Shown here: positions 1-5,134 of the stretch, in pieces
Numbering within the stretch: position 1 is the stretch's first letter
Layout: each line of letters begins with the position of its first letter
Assembly (NCBI GenBank): GCA_945901835.1
Contig: CAMDMH010000305.1
Location: 1 to 5,134, forward strand
Length of the DNA stretch: 5,134 bases
Source: Devosia equisanguinis
Lineage (GTDB): Bacteria > Pseudomonadota > Alphaproteobacteria > Rhizobiales > Hyphomicrobiaceae
Reading direction: 5' to 3'
Notes under the pieces: model-generated
Told to the model about the DNA's origin: nothing
The model's input: only the letters and a program-made list of their open reading frames with translations
The model's database searches: none
Made by a program: the position numbers and the translations under genes

Positions 1-247
1 CGATCGCAGCAGCGACTGCAGCCGCAATCCGCAGGACATCGGAATTCCCGAGCGGCTGCCAGTCGATCGCCGCAAGAGTGAGCGCGCTGACATTGAGCGT
101 ACGGAACAGAATCCAGAACAGTCGGCTCTGCCAACTGCCGTGCGTGGGAGGCCACATCTGCAGTCCGCGCGTACGTAAATTAAGTGCGAGCAGGACGGTC
201 AGTAAAGCCCCGGCGAAGATCCCGAGCACACCCAGTGTAGTAATCAT
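1..247 (-). CDS. Partial membrane protein, possibly isoprenylcysteine carboxyl methyltransferase-like (N-terminus only)
   Basis: An uninterrupted minus-strand frame starts at the ATG at 247-245 and leaves the window at base 1, giving 82 codons of the N-terminus; the rest lies outside. The protein begins with a hydrophobic helix (about residues 3-22), then a polar loop with the motif RGLQMWPPTHGSWQSRLFW (residues 27-45), a second hydrophobic stretch (about 43-61) and an alanine-rich third one from about 74. A Trp-Pro-Pro loop after the first helix, followed by a W-Q-x-R-x-F-W run, recalls small membrane methyltransferases of the isoprenylcysteine carboxyl methyltransferase/phospholipid methyltransferase type. 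The SAM-binding C-terminal half is not visible, so function is only a suggestion. No clear Shine-Dalgarno precedes the ATG, so the start could differ slightly. It is transcribed divergently from olsB, and a Pho-box-like site faces it 49 bp upstream, which suggests phosphate control and perhaps a role in the envelope. Confidence 0.6.
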   Translation of the reverse strand, partial: MITTLGVLGIFAGALLTVLLALNLRTRGLQMWPPTHGSWQSRLFWILFRTLNVSALTLAAIDWQPLGNSDVLRIAAAVAAAI

Positions 248-296
248 GACGGCCCGATGTCGTTTGGTGACAGAAGGTTTCGCCTAATCGGAAGGC

Positions 297-314
297 ATGA
301 CAGCGTTGTGAAAG
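297..314 (-). promoter_or_regulatory. Pho box facing the leftward membrane-protein gene
   Basis: Read on the minus strand this is CTTTCAC-aacg-CTGTCAT: two 7-bp repeats separated by 4 bp, matching the PhoB consensus CTGTCAT at 5/7 and 7/7 positions. It lies 49 bp upstream of the leftward ATG. The hexamer 10 bp downstream (TAGGCG, 286-281) is a poor -10, so the promoter itself is less certain than the operator. A lone CTGTCAC half-site occurs nearer the gene at 273-267 (minus strand) without a phased partner. Confidence 0.6.
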
Positions 315-347
315 CGCGCCGTGGGCCCGTGCGGCGTGCAGGTTGCG

Positions 348-392
348 TCGTCATTCAAATGCAATCCAACTGTCATCGCACCGAATTGGAAT
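348..392 (+). promoter_or_regulatory. Pho box and -10 element of the olsB promoter
   Basis: Three 7-bp units start 11 bp apart: TCGTCAT (348-354), ATGCAAT (359-365) and CTGTCAT (370-376), scoring 5/7, 4/7 and 7/7 against CTGTCAT. Ten bases after the last unit comes TGGAAT (387-392), a 4/6 match to the sigma70 -10. In E. coli PhoB promoters the box replaces the -35 and ends about 10 bp before the -10, as seen here. Transcription would start near 399, leaving a leader of roughly 47 bases before the olsB ATG. Phosphate-limitation induction of olsB through PhoB is known from Sinorhizobium meliloti. Confidence 0.65.
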
Positions 393-445
393 CGGAATAG
401 CAGAGGCAGGAAGTTCTGGGGGACTCTGGGCGACAGAGGGCGAAT

Positions 446-1252
446 ATGCGGCACGAACGTATTCAGGGTACGGGTAGATGCTCATTGCGACTGGCCCGCA
501 CTCCGGAGGAAATCCGGCAAGCGCAACGGCTACGGTGGAAAGTTTTCGCCGAGGAGCAGGGCGCGCGTCTCGACACGCCAGTGCCGGGTTTCGACATCGA
601 TGATCTCGACGAGCATTGCCAGCACCTGATCGTGACGTCCGGCACCGGCGCCGTGATCGGTACGTACCGTCTCCTGACGGACGAAGCCGCACGCAGAGCC
701 GGCGGCTACTATTCCGAACGCGAGTTCGATCTCGGTGGCTTGCTCAGCAGCGGTCGCAAGCTGCTCGAAGTTGGCCGTTCGTGTGTATTGCCGGAGTATC
801 GGACGGGGGCGACGATCGCGCTGCTGTGGTCCGGCATCGCGGACTTCCTCGTCTCGTCGGGTCATGATGCGCTGATCGGCTGTGCCAGTATCCCGCTGAT
901 GGATGCTCCTGCCGCCGGCGCCTATCTCGCTCGCTCCCTGGCGCAGTCCCATCCCGCGCCGGCTGAAATTGGAGTTGTACCGCGCAATCGGCTGCCATTC
1001 GCCTCGGACGCGCATGGCGTATCGATGCCGGTGCCGCCGCTGTTGAAAGGTTACTTGCGCAGCGGTGCGCTCGTCTGCGGTGAGCCCTGCTGGGATCCCG
1101 ATTTCAATTGCGCGGACTTGTTCCTGTACCTCGGCATCGACCAGATGGCTGGCCGCTATGCCCGGCGCTTCATGCCTGACGCGATCGGCGCACGCATCGC
1201 GTCTTCGGTCGAACCGCTCGTCGTGTCGGATCGGCTGGCAGCAAGCGCTTGA
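446..1252 (+). CDS. olsB: OlsB: L-ornithine N(alpha)-acyltransferase (ornithine lipid synthesis, first step)
   Basis: OlsB transfers a 3-hydroxyacyl chain from acyl-carrier protein to the alpha-amino group of ornithine, giving lyso-ornithine lipid, a phosphorus-free membrane lipid precursor made at the cytoplasmic face of the inner membrane. The 268-residue product is one GNAT-like domain of the OlsB/hemolysin-like type (Pfam Acetyltransf_5). Visible family signatures are AQRLRWKVFAEEQG (26-39), D-I-D-D-L-D-E-H-C-Q-H (50-60), GTYRLL (72-77), GGYYSEREFDL (86-96), LEVGRSCV with PEYRTG (107-121), IGCASIP (144-150), and a C-terminal block starting PLLKGYLRSGA (198-208) that continues through CGEPCWDPDFNCADLF. 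Length is normal. The start is supported by AGAGGG at 435-440, five bases upstream. The partner acyltransferase OlsA, which adds the second chain, is not in the window. A Pho box precedes the gene. The hemolysin label sometimes given to this family is historical and not a likely function. Confidence 0.88.
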   Translation: MRHERIQGTGRCSLRLARTPEEIRQAQRLRWKVFAEEQGARLDTPVPGFDIDDLDEHCQHLIVTSGTGAVIGTYRLLTDEAARRAGGYYSEREFDLGGLLSSGRKLLEVGRSCVLPEYRTGATIALLWSGIADFLVSSGHDALIGCASIPLMDAPAAGAYLARSLAQSHPAPAEIGVVPRNRLPFASDAHGVSMPVPPLLKGYLRSGALVCGEPCWDPDFNCADLFLYLGIDQMAGRYARRFMPDAIGARIASSVEPLVVSDRLAASA

Positions 1253-1265
1253 CGAATTGCCGCAG

Positions 1266-1299
1266 GAGTCACGCTCGCGTCACGAATCTAGCGTGTAAT
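1266..1299 (+). promoter_or_regulatory. Pho-box-like promoter of the receiver gene
   Basis: Units GAGTCAC (1266-1272) and GCGTCAC (1277-1283) start 11 bp apart with a 4-bp spacer, and a third in-phase unit CTAGCGT (1288-1294) is weak. Each matches CTGTCAT at 4/7 but shares the GTCA core. Exactly 10 bases after the second unit is TGTAAT (1294-1299), a 5/6 match to the -10 consensus and the best -10 in the window. The spacing is that expected of a PhoB-activated promoter. Transcription would start near 1306, about 75 bases before the receiver ATG. It lies just after the olsB stop codon, so the receiver has its own promoter although read-through from olsB is also possible. Confidence 0.55.
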
Positions 1300-1381
1300 T
1301 GCGGCTCACGTCGTTGTCGGCCGTACGACGGAGCAGTAGGGGTGCTGCGCTCGAGGCCCGGCTTTGAACAGCGGAACCGAC

Positions 1382-1765
1382 ATGGCCACGCGCATTCTGC
1401 TCGTCGAGGACGATCCGAACATCGCCATCCTGCTGCAATACAACCTCGAAGCGGCTGGCTATGCCGTAGAGCACGTCTCGCGCGGCGACACCGCCGAGCA
1501 GAGGATCAGCGAGCTGATGCCCGATCTCGTCCTTTTGGATTGGATCCTTCCGGGAACCTCCGGGATAGAGCTTTGCCGCCGCATTCGCACGCGACTGCGG
1601 TTCGACAAGCTTCCCATCATCATGATGACGGCCCGGACGGATCGCGCGGATCGGGCGTACGCCCTGAAATCGGGAGCCGACGATTTCGTCACTAAACCGT
1701 TCGCGCTGAGCGACATCCTTTCCCGTGCCCGCACGCTGATCGCGAGAGCACCCTCCGCCGCTTAA
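1382..1765 (+). CDS. Stand-alone PhoB-like receiver domain without a DNA-binding domain
   Basis: This 127-residue protein is one CheY-like receiver. It aligns without gaps to the N-terminal domain of E. coli PhoB as I recall that sequence, so PhoB numbering applies: acidic pocket E9/D10, phospho-acceptor D53 in LLDWILPG, switch T83 in MMTAR, K105 in TKPF. The alpha4-beta5-alpha5 dimer surface is largely kept (R91, L95, D100, D101, D111 in place of E111, R115). The frame stops after residue 127, where PhoB would continue into its winged helix; only about 160 bp separate the stop from phoX, too little for that domain. It is therefore a single-domain regulator, acting by protein contact or phosphotransfer. 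A TTG at 1364 is in frame, but the ATG at 1382 matches the PhoB start; the Shine-Dalgarno is poor (CGGA near 1372). A Pho-box-like promoter precedes it. Inferred roles are PhoB heterodimer partner, or competitor for PhoR phosphoryl groups. The symbol phoB would mislead. Confidence 0.88.
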   Translation: MATRILLVEDDPNIAILLQYNLEAAGYAVEHVSRGDTAEQRISELMPDLVLLDWILPGTSGIELCRRIRTRLRFDKLPIIMMTARTDRADRAYALKSGADDFVTKPFALSDILSRARTLIARAPSAA

Positions 1766-1794
1766 ACTAGACGCGCTGCCGACCAGCTGGGGGC

Positions 1795-1821
1795 GAGGCG
1801 CGCGCGGCCTCAGCGCGAGGC
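1795..1821 (+). terminator. Weak candidate terminator: overlapping GC hairpins after the receiver gene
   Basis: GAGGC (1795-1799), GCCTC (1807-1811) and GAGGC (1817-1821) can pair as two mutually exclusive 5-bp stems with loops of 7 and 5 bases. They lie 30 bases past the receiver stop and before the phoX promoter, where a terminator would be useful. No U-run follows, so a classic intrinsic terminator is not shown, and in GC-rich DNA such short stems may arise by chance. Confidence 0.2.
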
Positions 1822-1850
1822 TCGACTTGGTCCAGAGATCGCAACGCTAT

Positions 1851-1893
1851 GGGGCATAAGAGTGTCATCCCAGCGTCATTCCGCGTCGCTAAC
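1851..1893 (+). promoter_or_regulatory. Pho box of the phoX-phosphoesterase operon
   Basis: Three 7-bp units start 11 bp apart: GGGGCAT (1851-1857), GTGTCAT (1862-1868) and GCGTCAT (1873-1879), matching CTGTCAT at 4/7, 6/7 and 5/7. The central pair with its 4-bp spacer is the clearest Pho box on the plus strand. The -10 is weak: the best candidate is GCTAAC (1888-1893), 8 bases downstream, so this promoter would rely heavily on the activator. The phoX ATG lies 50 bases after the box. Confidence 0.68.
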
Positions 1894-1929
1894 GGTTGGC
1901 AGATCGTCAATTCTGGGTGAGGGACGTCA

Positions 1930-3879
1930 ATGAGCCAGTCTGATGCGAAGTCGCGGTCTCAGGTGTTCGAGGCGTCCGAGGATATCGGCACCAATAACAG
2001 CTGCTCCCCGACGCTCGGCGATGTCATCGCGACGAGGATGTCGCGCCGCGACCTGATGGGCGGGCTTCTGGCGACCACTGCGATCGGCGCGGTACTTTCC
2101 GAAACCGCTTTCGCGGCGCAGCAGGCCTCGACTACCCCGAGTTTCAACTTCACCGAGGTGCTGGCAGGCTCGGACGACACGATCCATGTCGCTGCGGGCT
2201 ACGATGCGGATGTGATGATCCGTTGGGGCGACAAGGTGCTCCGCAATGCGCCGGCGTTCGATCCCCAGCGGCAGACGCCGGCCAGTCAGGCCAGCCAGTT
2301 CGGCTACAACAACGACTTCCTCGGCTATCTGCCGCTGCGCGGCTCGTCGCAGAACGGTCTGCTCGTCGTCAATCACGAGTACACGAACGAGGAACTGATG
2401 TTCCCAGGCGTCGGCCGCCAGGACACCACTAAATTCTCGAAGATGACGAAACAGCTCGTCGACATCGAAATGATGGCGCACGGCGGCTCGGTCATCGAGA
2501 TCCGCAAGCGGCGCGGCAAGTGGTCGGTCGTCGAGAACAGCCCGTACAACCGGCGCATCACCGGCACCACCGAGATGCGGATCTCCGGGCCGGCCGCCGG
2601 GCATTCGATGCTGAAGACCAAGGCCGATCCGACGGGAACGCGCGTGCTCGGCATGCTGAACAACTGCGCGGGCGGCATGACCCCGTGGGGCAATTGGCTC
2701 AGCTGCGAGGAGAATTTCAACGGCTACTTCTTCGGTTCCGCCCAGGGCCACCCTAACGAGAAGGCGCTGCGCCGTTACGGCGTACCGTCCAATTGGTTCA
2801 ACTGGGGCGAACACTACGAGCGCTTCGACGTCACCAAGGAGCCCAACGAATCGAACCGCTTCGGGTGGATCGTCGAAATCGATCCGATGGACCCGAAGTC
2901 GACGCCGGTGAAACGCACTGCGATGGGCCGCATCAAGCACGAAGGCGCCGGCGGCATCGTCAATCGCGACGGCCGCTACGTCGTCTACTCGGGCGACGAC
3001 GAGCGCTTCGACTACGTCTACAAATTCGTCACCGAGGGCCGCGTCAACCGGCGCAACAAGGCCGCCAACCGCGATTTGCTCGACAAGGGCACGCTTTACG
3101 TGGCGAAGTACAACGCCGACGGCACGGGCGAGTGGATGGCCCTGGTACATGGGCAAGGCAAGCTCACCGCCGAGAACGGCTTTGCCGATCAGGCCGCGGT
3201 GCTCGTCAATGCACGTCTGGCCGGCGATGCGCTAGGCGCGACGAAAATGGATCGCCCTGAAGATATCGACGTCGAGCCGCGCAGCAACAAAGTCTATCTG
3301 ATGCTGACCAACAACGCCAACCGCAAGTCCGATCAGGTCGACGCGGCGAACCCGCGCGCCGGCAATCGCTTCGGGCACATCATTGAAATGATGCCGGACG
3401 GCGGCGACCACGCCTCGACGCGTTTCCGCTGGGAGATCCTCGTCAAGTGTGGTGACCACACCGATCCGAAAGTGGGCGCGAGCTTCAATCCCGCCACCAC
3501 GAAGGACGGCTGGTTCGGCATGCCGGACAACCTGATGATCGATCCGCGCGGCCGCCTGTGGATCGCCACGGACGGCAACTCGCCATTGGCGACCGGGCGC
3601 GCGGACGGTGTCTGGGCGCTGGAGACGGAGGGGAAGGCCCGAGGCACCGCGAAGCATTTCTTCCGCTGCCCCAACGGCGCCGAACTGTGCGGCCCGTGCA
3701 TGACGCCCGATATGACGACGATGTTCGTCGCGATCCAGCATCCCGGCGAAAGCGAGGATCCAAAGGTGCTCGCGACATTCGAGAAGCCGAGCACGCGCTG
3801 GCCGGACTTCAAACCCGATTTACCGCCGCGCCCGGCAATTGTCGCCATCACCAAGCGTGGCGGCGGGAGGATCGCATGA
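1930..3879 (+). CDS. phoX: PhoX-family (DUF839) Tat-exported alkaline phosphatase
   Basis: PhoX enzymes are extracytoplasmic phosphomonoesterases that free phosphate from organic esters and carry a calcium-iron cofactor. The 649-residue length is typical. A long polar N-region leads to a twin-arginine motif SRRDLM (38-43), a hydrophobic stretch to about 57 and a plausible cleavage site AFA|A (60-63), so the folded, metal-loaded protein should leave by Tat. Family landmarks are NCAGGMTPWGNWLSCEEN (245-262), whose C246 is probably the iron-associated cysteine; RIKHEGAGG (334-342); RPEDIDVEP (442-450); GMPDNLMIDPRG (530-541) with the ATDGN that follows; and CGPCMTPD (587-594) with QHPGE (603-607). 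GAGGGA at 1919-1924, five bases upstream, sets the start. The gene follows a good Pho box and overlaps the next gene by four bases. Other DUF839 proteins lack proven phosphatase activity, but the Tat signal and Pho box favour PhoX. Confidence 0.88.
   Translation: MSQSDAKSRSQVFEASEDIGTNNSCSPTLGDVIATRMSRRDLMGGLLATTAIGAVLSETAFAAQQASTTPSFNFTEVLAGSDDTIHVAAGYDADVMIRWGDKVLRNAPAFDPQRQTPASQASQFGYNNDFLGYLPLRGSSQNGLLVVNHEYTNEELMFPGVGRQDTTKFSKMTKQLVDIEMMAHGGSVIEIRKRRGKWSVVENSPYNRRITGTTEMRISGPAAGHSMLKTKADPTGTRVLGMLNNCAGGMTPWGNWLSCEENFNGYFFGSAQGHPNEKALRRYGVPSNWFNWGEHYERFDVTKEPNESNRFGWIVEIDPMDPKSTPVKRTAMGRIKHEGAGGIVNRDGRYVVYSGDDERFDYVYKFVTEGRVNRRNKAANRDLLDKGTLYVAKYNADGTGEWMALVHGQGKLTAENGFADQAAVLVNARLAGDALGATKMDRPEDIDVEPRSNKVYLMLTNNANRKSDQVDAANPRAGNRFGHIIEMMPDGGDHASTRFRWEILVKCGDHTDPKVGASFNPATTKDGWFGMPDNLMIDPRGRLWIATDGNSPLATGRADGVWALETEGKARGTAKHFFRCPNGAELCGPCMTPDMTTMFVAIQHPGESEDPKVLATFEKPSTRWPDFKPDLPPRPAIVAITKRGGGRIA
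3865..3870 (+). promoter_or_regulatory. Ribosome binding site inside the end of phoX that fixes the phosphoesterase start
   Basis: GGGAGG lies five bases before the ATG at 3876 and is the strongest Shine-Dalgarno in the window. It decides the start of the downstream gene: the same frame stays open upstream to 3558, but only the 3876 start gives an immediate signal peptide. The ATG overlaps the phoX TGA as ATGA, so ribosomes ending phoX can re-initiate here. Confidence 0.8.
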
Positions 3880-4859
3880 AACGTACACTGTCGGCCTTCG
3901 CACTTGCGATCACTGCCATCGTCGCCTCCTCGAGCGCGCAAGCGCAGAGCGGCCCGCGCGCCTTCACGTTCATCGGTTGGGGCGACGTGCCTTACACGAT
4001 CCCCGCCGACTACGCGAAGGTCGACCGCCTGATCGCGGCAATGAATGCGGTGAAGCCGGCATTCTCGATCCACGTCGGCGACGTCAAGGCGGGCAACACG
4101 CCTTGCTCCGACGAGGTGCTCCAGCGCGCTTTCGATCAGATGCAGACCGTCGAGCAGCCGGTGGTGTATTCGATCGGCGACAACGAATGGACGGACTGCC
4201 ATCGCGCCGACAACGGCAGCTTCGATCCGCGCGAGCGGCTCGCGCGCGTTCGGCAGATGTATTTCTCGAAGCCCGGCACGAGTCTCGGCAAGACGACGAT
4301 GACAGTCGAGAGCCAGGCGCTGAAGAACCCGAAATTCGCGAAGTTCGTCGAGAACCAGCGGTTCGTCCGCAACAACGTGATGTTCGACGTGCCGCACGTC
4401 GTCGGCTCCAACAACGGCTTCGAGCCGACGAGCCCGGAGGCGGTGACCGAGTTCTTCGAGCGTGACGCAGCCAACGTCGCCTGGATCAAGGAGAGCTTTG
4501 CGCTCGCGCAATCCTCGGGCATGAGCGCCGTGGTCGTGGCGATGCAGGCGAATGTCTACGATACGCGCCGTTCCGCGGGCACGTCGATCCCGGTTTCGTC
4601 GGGCTTCTTTGCGACGATCCGCGAGATCGCGGCCGGCGCGCGCGCGTTCACCAAGCCGGTTCTCGTGATGCATGGCGACCAGCACACGCTCGAGCTGGAA
4701 TCGTTCCGCGACAATCAATGGCGCCCCGTTGCGAACGCATTGCGTCTGCAGTTGTGGGGCGAGAGCAAGGTGCACGCGATGCGCATCACGGTCGATCCCG
4801 ACATGCCCGGCGTGTTCAGTTTTGCTCCGCTGATCGTTCCCGAGAACGGTCCTTACTAG
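3876..4859 (+). CDS. Secreted calcineurin-like metallophosphoesterase
   Basis: A 327-residue metal-dependent phosphoesterase, probably periplasmic. The N-terminus is a standard Sec signal peptide: M-K-R, a hydrophobic core to about residue 17, and SAQAQ with cleavage near 23-24. Metallophosphoesterase motifs follow in order: GWGDVPY (D37), HVGDVKAG (H66, D69), IGDNEW (N103, E104, in place of the usual GNHD/E), and HGDQH (266-270) for the terminal metal histidines. The usual fourth-motif histidine is not obvious; A-M-Q-A-N (222-226) stands at that place, which I believe is usual in this subgroup, though I cannot check it here. C77 and C108 are the likely disulfide pair. The substrate cannot be read from sequence; a phosphomonoester or phosphodiester is likely given its coupling to phoX under one Pho box. 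It would act alongside PhoX but is exported unfolded through Sec. The stop codon TAG lies on the edge of the inverted repeat at 4856-4934. Confidence 0.82.
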   Translation: MKRTLSAFALAITAIVASSSAQAQSGPRAFTFIGWGDVPYTIPADYAKVDRLIAAMNAVKPAFSIHVGDVKAGNTPCSDEVLQRAFDQMQTVEQPVVYSIGDNEWTDCHRADNGSFDPRERLARVRQMYFSKPGTSLGKTTMTVESQALKNPKFAKFVENQRFVRNNVMFDVPHVVGSNNGFEPTSPEAVTEFFERDAANVAWIKESFALAQSSGMSAVVVAMQANVYDTRRSAGTSIPVSSGFFATIREIAAGARAFTKPVLVMHGDQHTLELESFRDNQWRPVANALRLQLWGESKVHAMRITVDPDMPGVFSFAPLIVPENGPY

Positions 4860-4934
4860 TGTAGCGCATCTGACGTTTGGTACCCGCTCGCGGCTAGCCT
4901 CTTGACCAAACGTCAGATGCAAAAGCTACACTAG
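4856..4934. repeat. CTAG-bounded inverted repeat: MITE-like element, possibly also a terminator
   Basis: The left arm (4856-4880) is CTAGTGTAGC followed by GCATCTGACGTTTGG; the right arm (4906-4934) is their exact reverse complement, interrupted only by AAAA at 4921-4924. The arms give 25 perfect base pairs around a 25-base loop that itself holds the palindrome GGCTAGCC (4892-4899). Both ends are CTAG. IS630/Tc1-type elements are known to insert at TA, with CTAG favoured, and to duplicate the TA, so a non-autonomous element of about 73 bp (4859-4931) flanked by TA is a plausible reading. It has no coding capacity. In RNA it would fold into a strong hairpin directly at the phosphoesterase stop and could stop transcription or protect the operon mRNA, although no U-run follows. 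Confidence 0.7.
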
Positions 4935-4938
4935 AGCC

Positions 4939-4954
4939 CTGACGTTGCTAGTGT
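4939..4954 (+). repeat. Possible decayed extra piece of the same repeat
   Basis: CTGACGTT (4939-4946) repeats the middle of the left arm, and CTAGTGT (4948-4954) repeats its outer end, in swapped order and only five bases past the element. Two matches of 8 and 7 bases so close by suggest a second, rearranged or decayed end rather than chance, but they are short. Confidence 0.3.
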
Positions 4955-5008
4955 TCCTTTTGGTTCCGACATTTGCTCCGACGGTGCCGCTAGCCCGCGT
5001 TTCTCACC

Positions 5009-5134
5009 ATGGATGACGACATCGGGCCTCCGAATCAGGGAAAGTTGTTTTACGAGAACGACTTCACCTGAAGCGGAGCAGGCGCCCGATGCCGACACAC
5101 TGTAGAACGGATTCGCTGGATTTCGGAAGCGTGG
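5009..5134 (+). pseudogene. Possible degraded N-terminus of a transposase; no intact gene in 4935-5134
   Basis: From the ATG at 5009 the frame reads MDDDIGPPNQGKLFYENDFT and stops at 5069-5071. A Q-G-x-L-F-Y-E start recalls transposases of the IS1182/IS5 kind, which often begin this way and continue with a V-P-x-D-H-x-L-R and L-D-F block. In another frame the bases 5087-5134 give P-M-P-T-H-C-R-T-D-S-L-D-F-G-S-V, which loosely fits that second block, so one or more frameshifts could have broken a transposase that continues beyond the window. Each match is short and made from memory. Apart from this and the partial repeat at 4939-4954, I see nothing in the last 200 bases. Confidence 0.25.

Noticed and set aside
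256..273. Second Pho box on the minus strand around CTGTCAC (273-267)
   Set aside because: The half-site is good but the units 11 bp to either side (CGACATC and GGCGAAA) do not match, so no paired box is supported.
78..287. Small plus-strand open frame at the left edge
   Set aside because: It overlaps the minus-strand membrane protein frame, has no convincing Shine-Dalgarno, and its composition looks like the complement of a real gene.
1364..1381. TTG start six codons upstream for the receiver
   Set aside because: The ATG at 1382 aligns exactly with the PhoB N-terminus and the six extra residues add no receiver structure.
1927..3156. Long minus-strand open frame (409 codons) opposite phoX
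   Set aside because: It is composed of Arg/Val/Ala/Asp-rich low-complexity protein typical of the antisense of a GC-rich gene, has no recognisable motif, and the opposite strand encodes a full, motif-rich PhoX.
3558..3875. Upstream extension of the phosphoesterase frame
   Set aside because: The added 106 codons lie inside phoX, are Arg-rich and would bury the signal peptide; the ATG at 3876 has a strong Shine-Dalgarno and the ATGA overlap.
3333..4922. Long minus-strand open frame (529 codons) opposite phoX and the phosphoesterase
   Set aside because: It spans two well-supported genes on the other strand and runs into the inverted repeat; its His/Arg-rich composition and lack of domains mark it as an antisense shadow.
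4856..4934. CRISPR repeat or tRNA-like structure at the inverted repeat
   Set aside because: There is a single palindromic unit without regular spacers, and the fold lacks tRNA arms and a CCA-proximal acceptor pattern.

Overview
The window comes from a GC-rich (by eye about 60% GC) Pseudomonadota genome, probably an alpha- or betaproteobacterium; no gene here fixes the genus. Support for this is the gene set (OlsB-type ornithine lipid acyltransferase, a receiver closely similar to PhoB, a Tat-exported PhoX-family phosphatase), the Shine-Dalgarno sites and the sigma70-like -10 elements. The window reads as a compact phosphate-starvation (Pho) island: four promoter-proximal sites resemble PhoB boxes (7-bp CTGTCAT-like repeats every 11 bp), one in front of each transcription unit.

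Layout. Positions 1-247 (minus strand) hold the N-terminal 82 codons of a membrane protein, possibly of the isoprenylcysteine carboxyl methyltransferase-like family, running off the left edge. The divergent intergenic region 248-445 carries one Pho box facing left (297-314) and one facing right (348-376). At 446-1252 is olsB. A third box with a near-consensus -10 lies at 1266-1299, in front of a 127-residue PhoB-like receiver (1382-1765) that has no DNA-binding domain. The gap 1766-1929 holds small GC-rich hairpins and a fourth Pho box (1851-1879). Then follow phoX (1930-3879) and a Sec-exported calcineurin-type metallophosphoesterase (3876-4859), overlapping by ATGA and so translationally coupled.

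The right end is different. A 79-bp inverted repeat (4856-4934) bounded by CTAG sits exactly on the phosphoesterase stop codon and looks like a small non-autonomous element (MITE). The last 200 bp have no intact gene; a short, interrupted stretch may be the decayed start of a transposase.

Together the genes suggest a two-part response to phosphate shortage: replacing membrane phospholipid with phosphorus-free ornithine lipid (olsB, perhaps with the divergent membrane protein) and releasing phosphate from organic esters outside the cytoplasm (phoX and the metallophosphoesterase). The stand-alone receiver may tune the response. It keeps the phosphorylation site and most of the PhoB dimer surface but cannot bind DNA itself, which makes it the most interesting element here.
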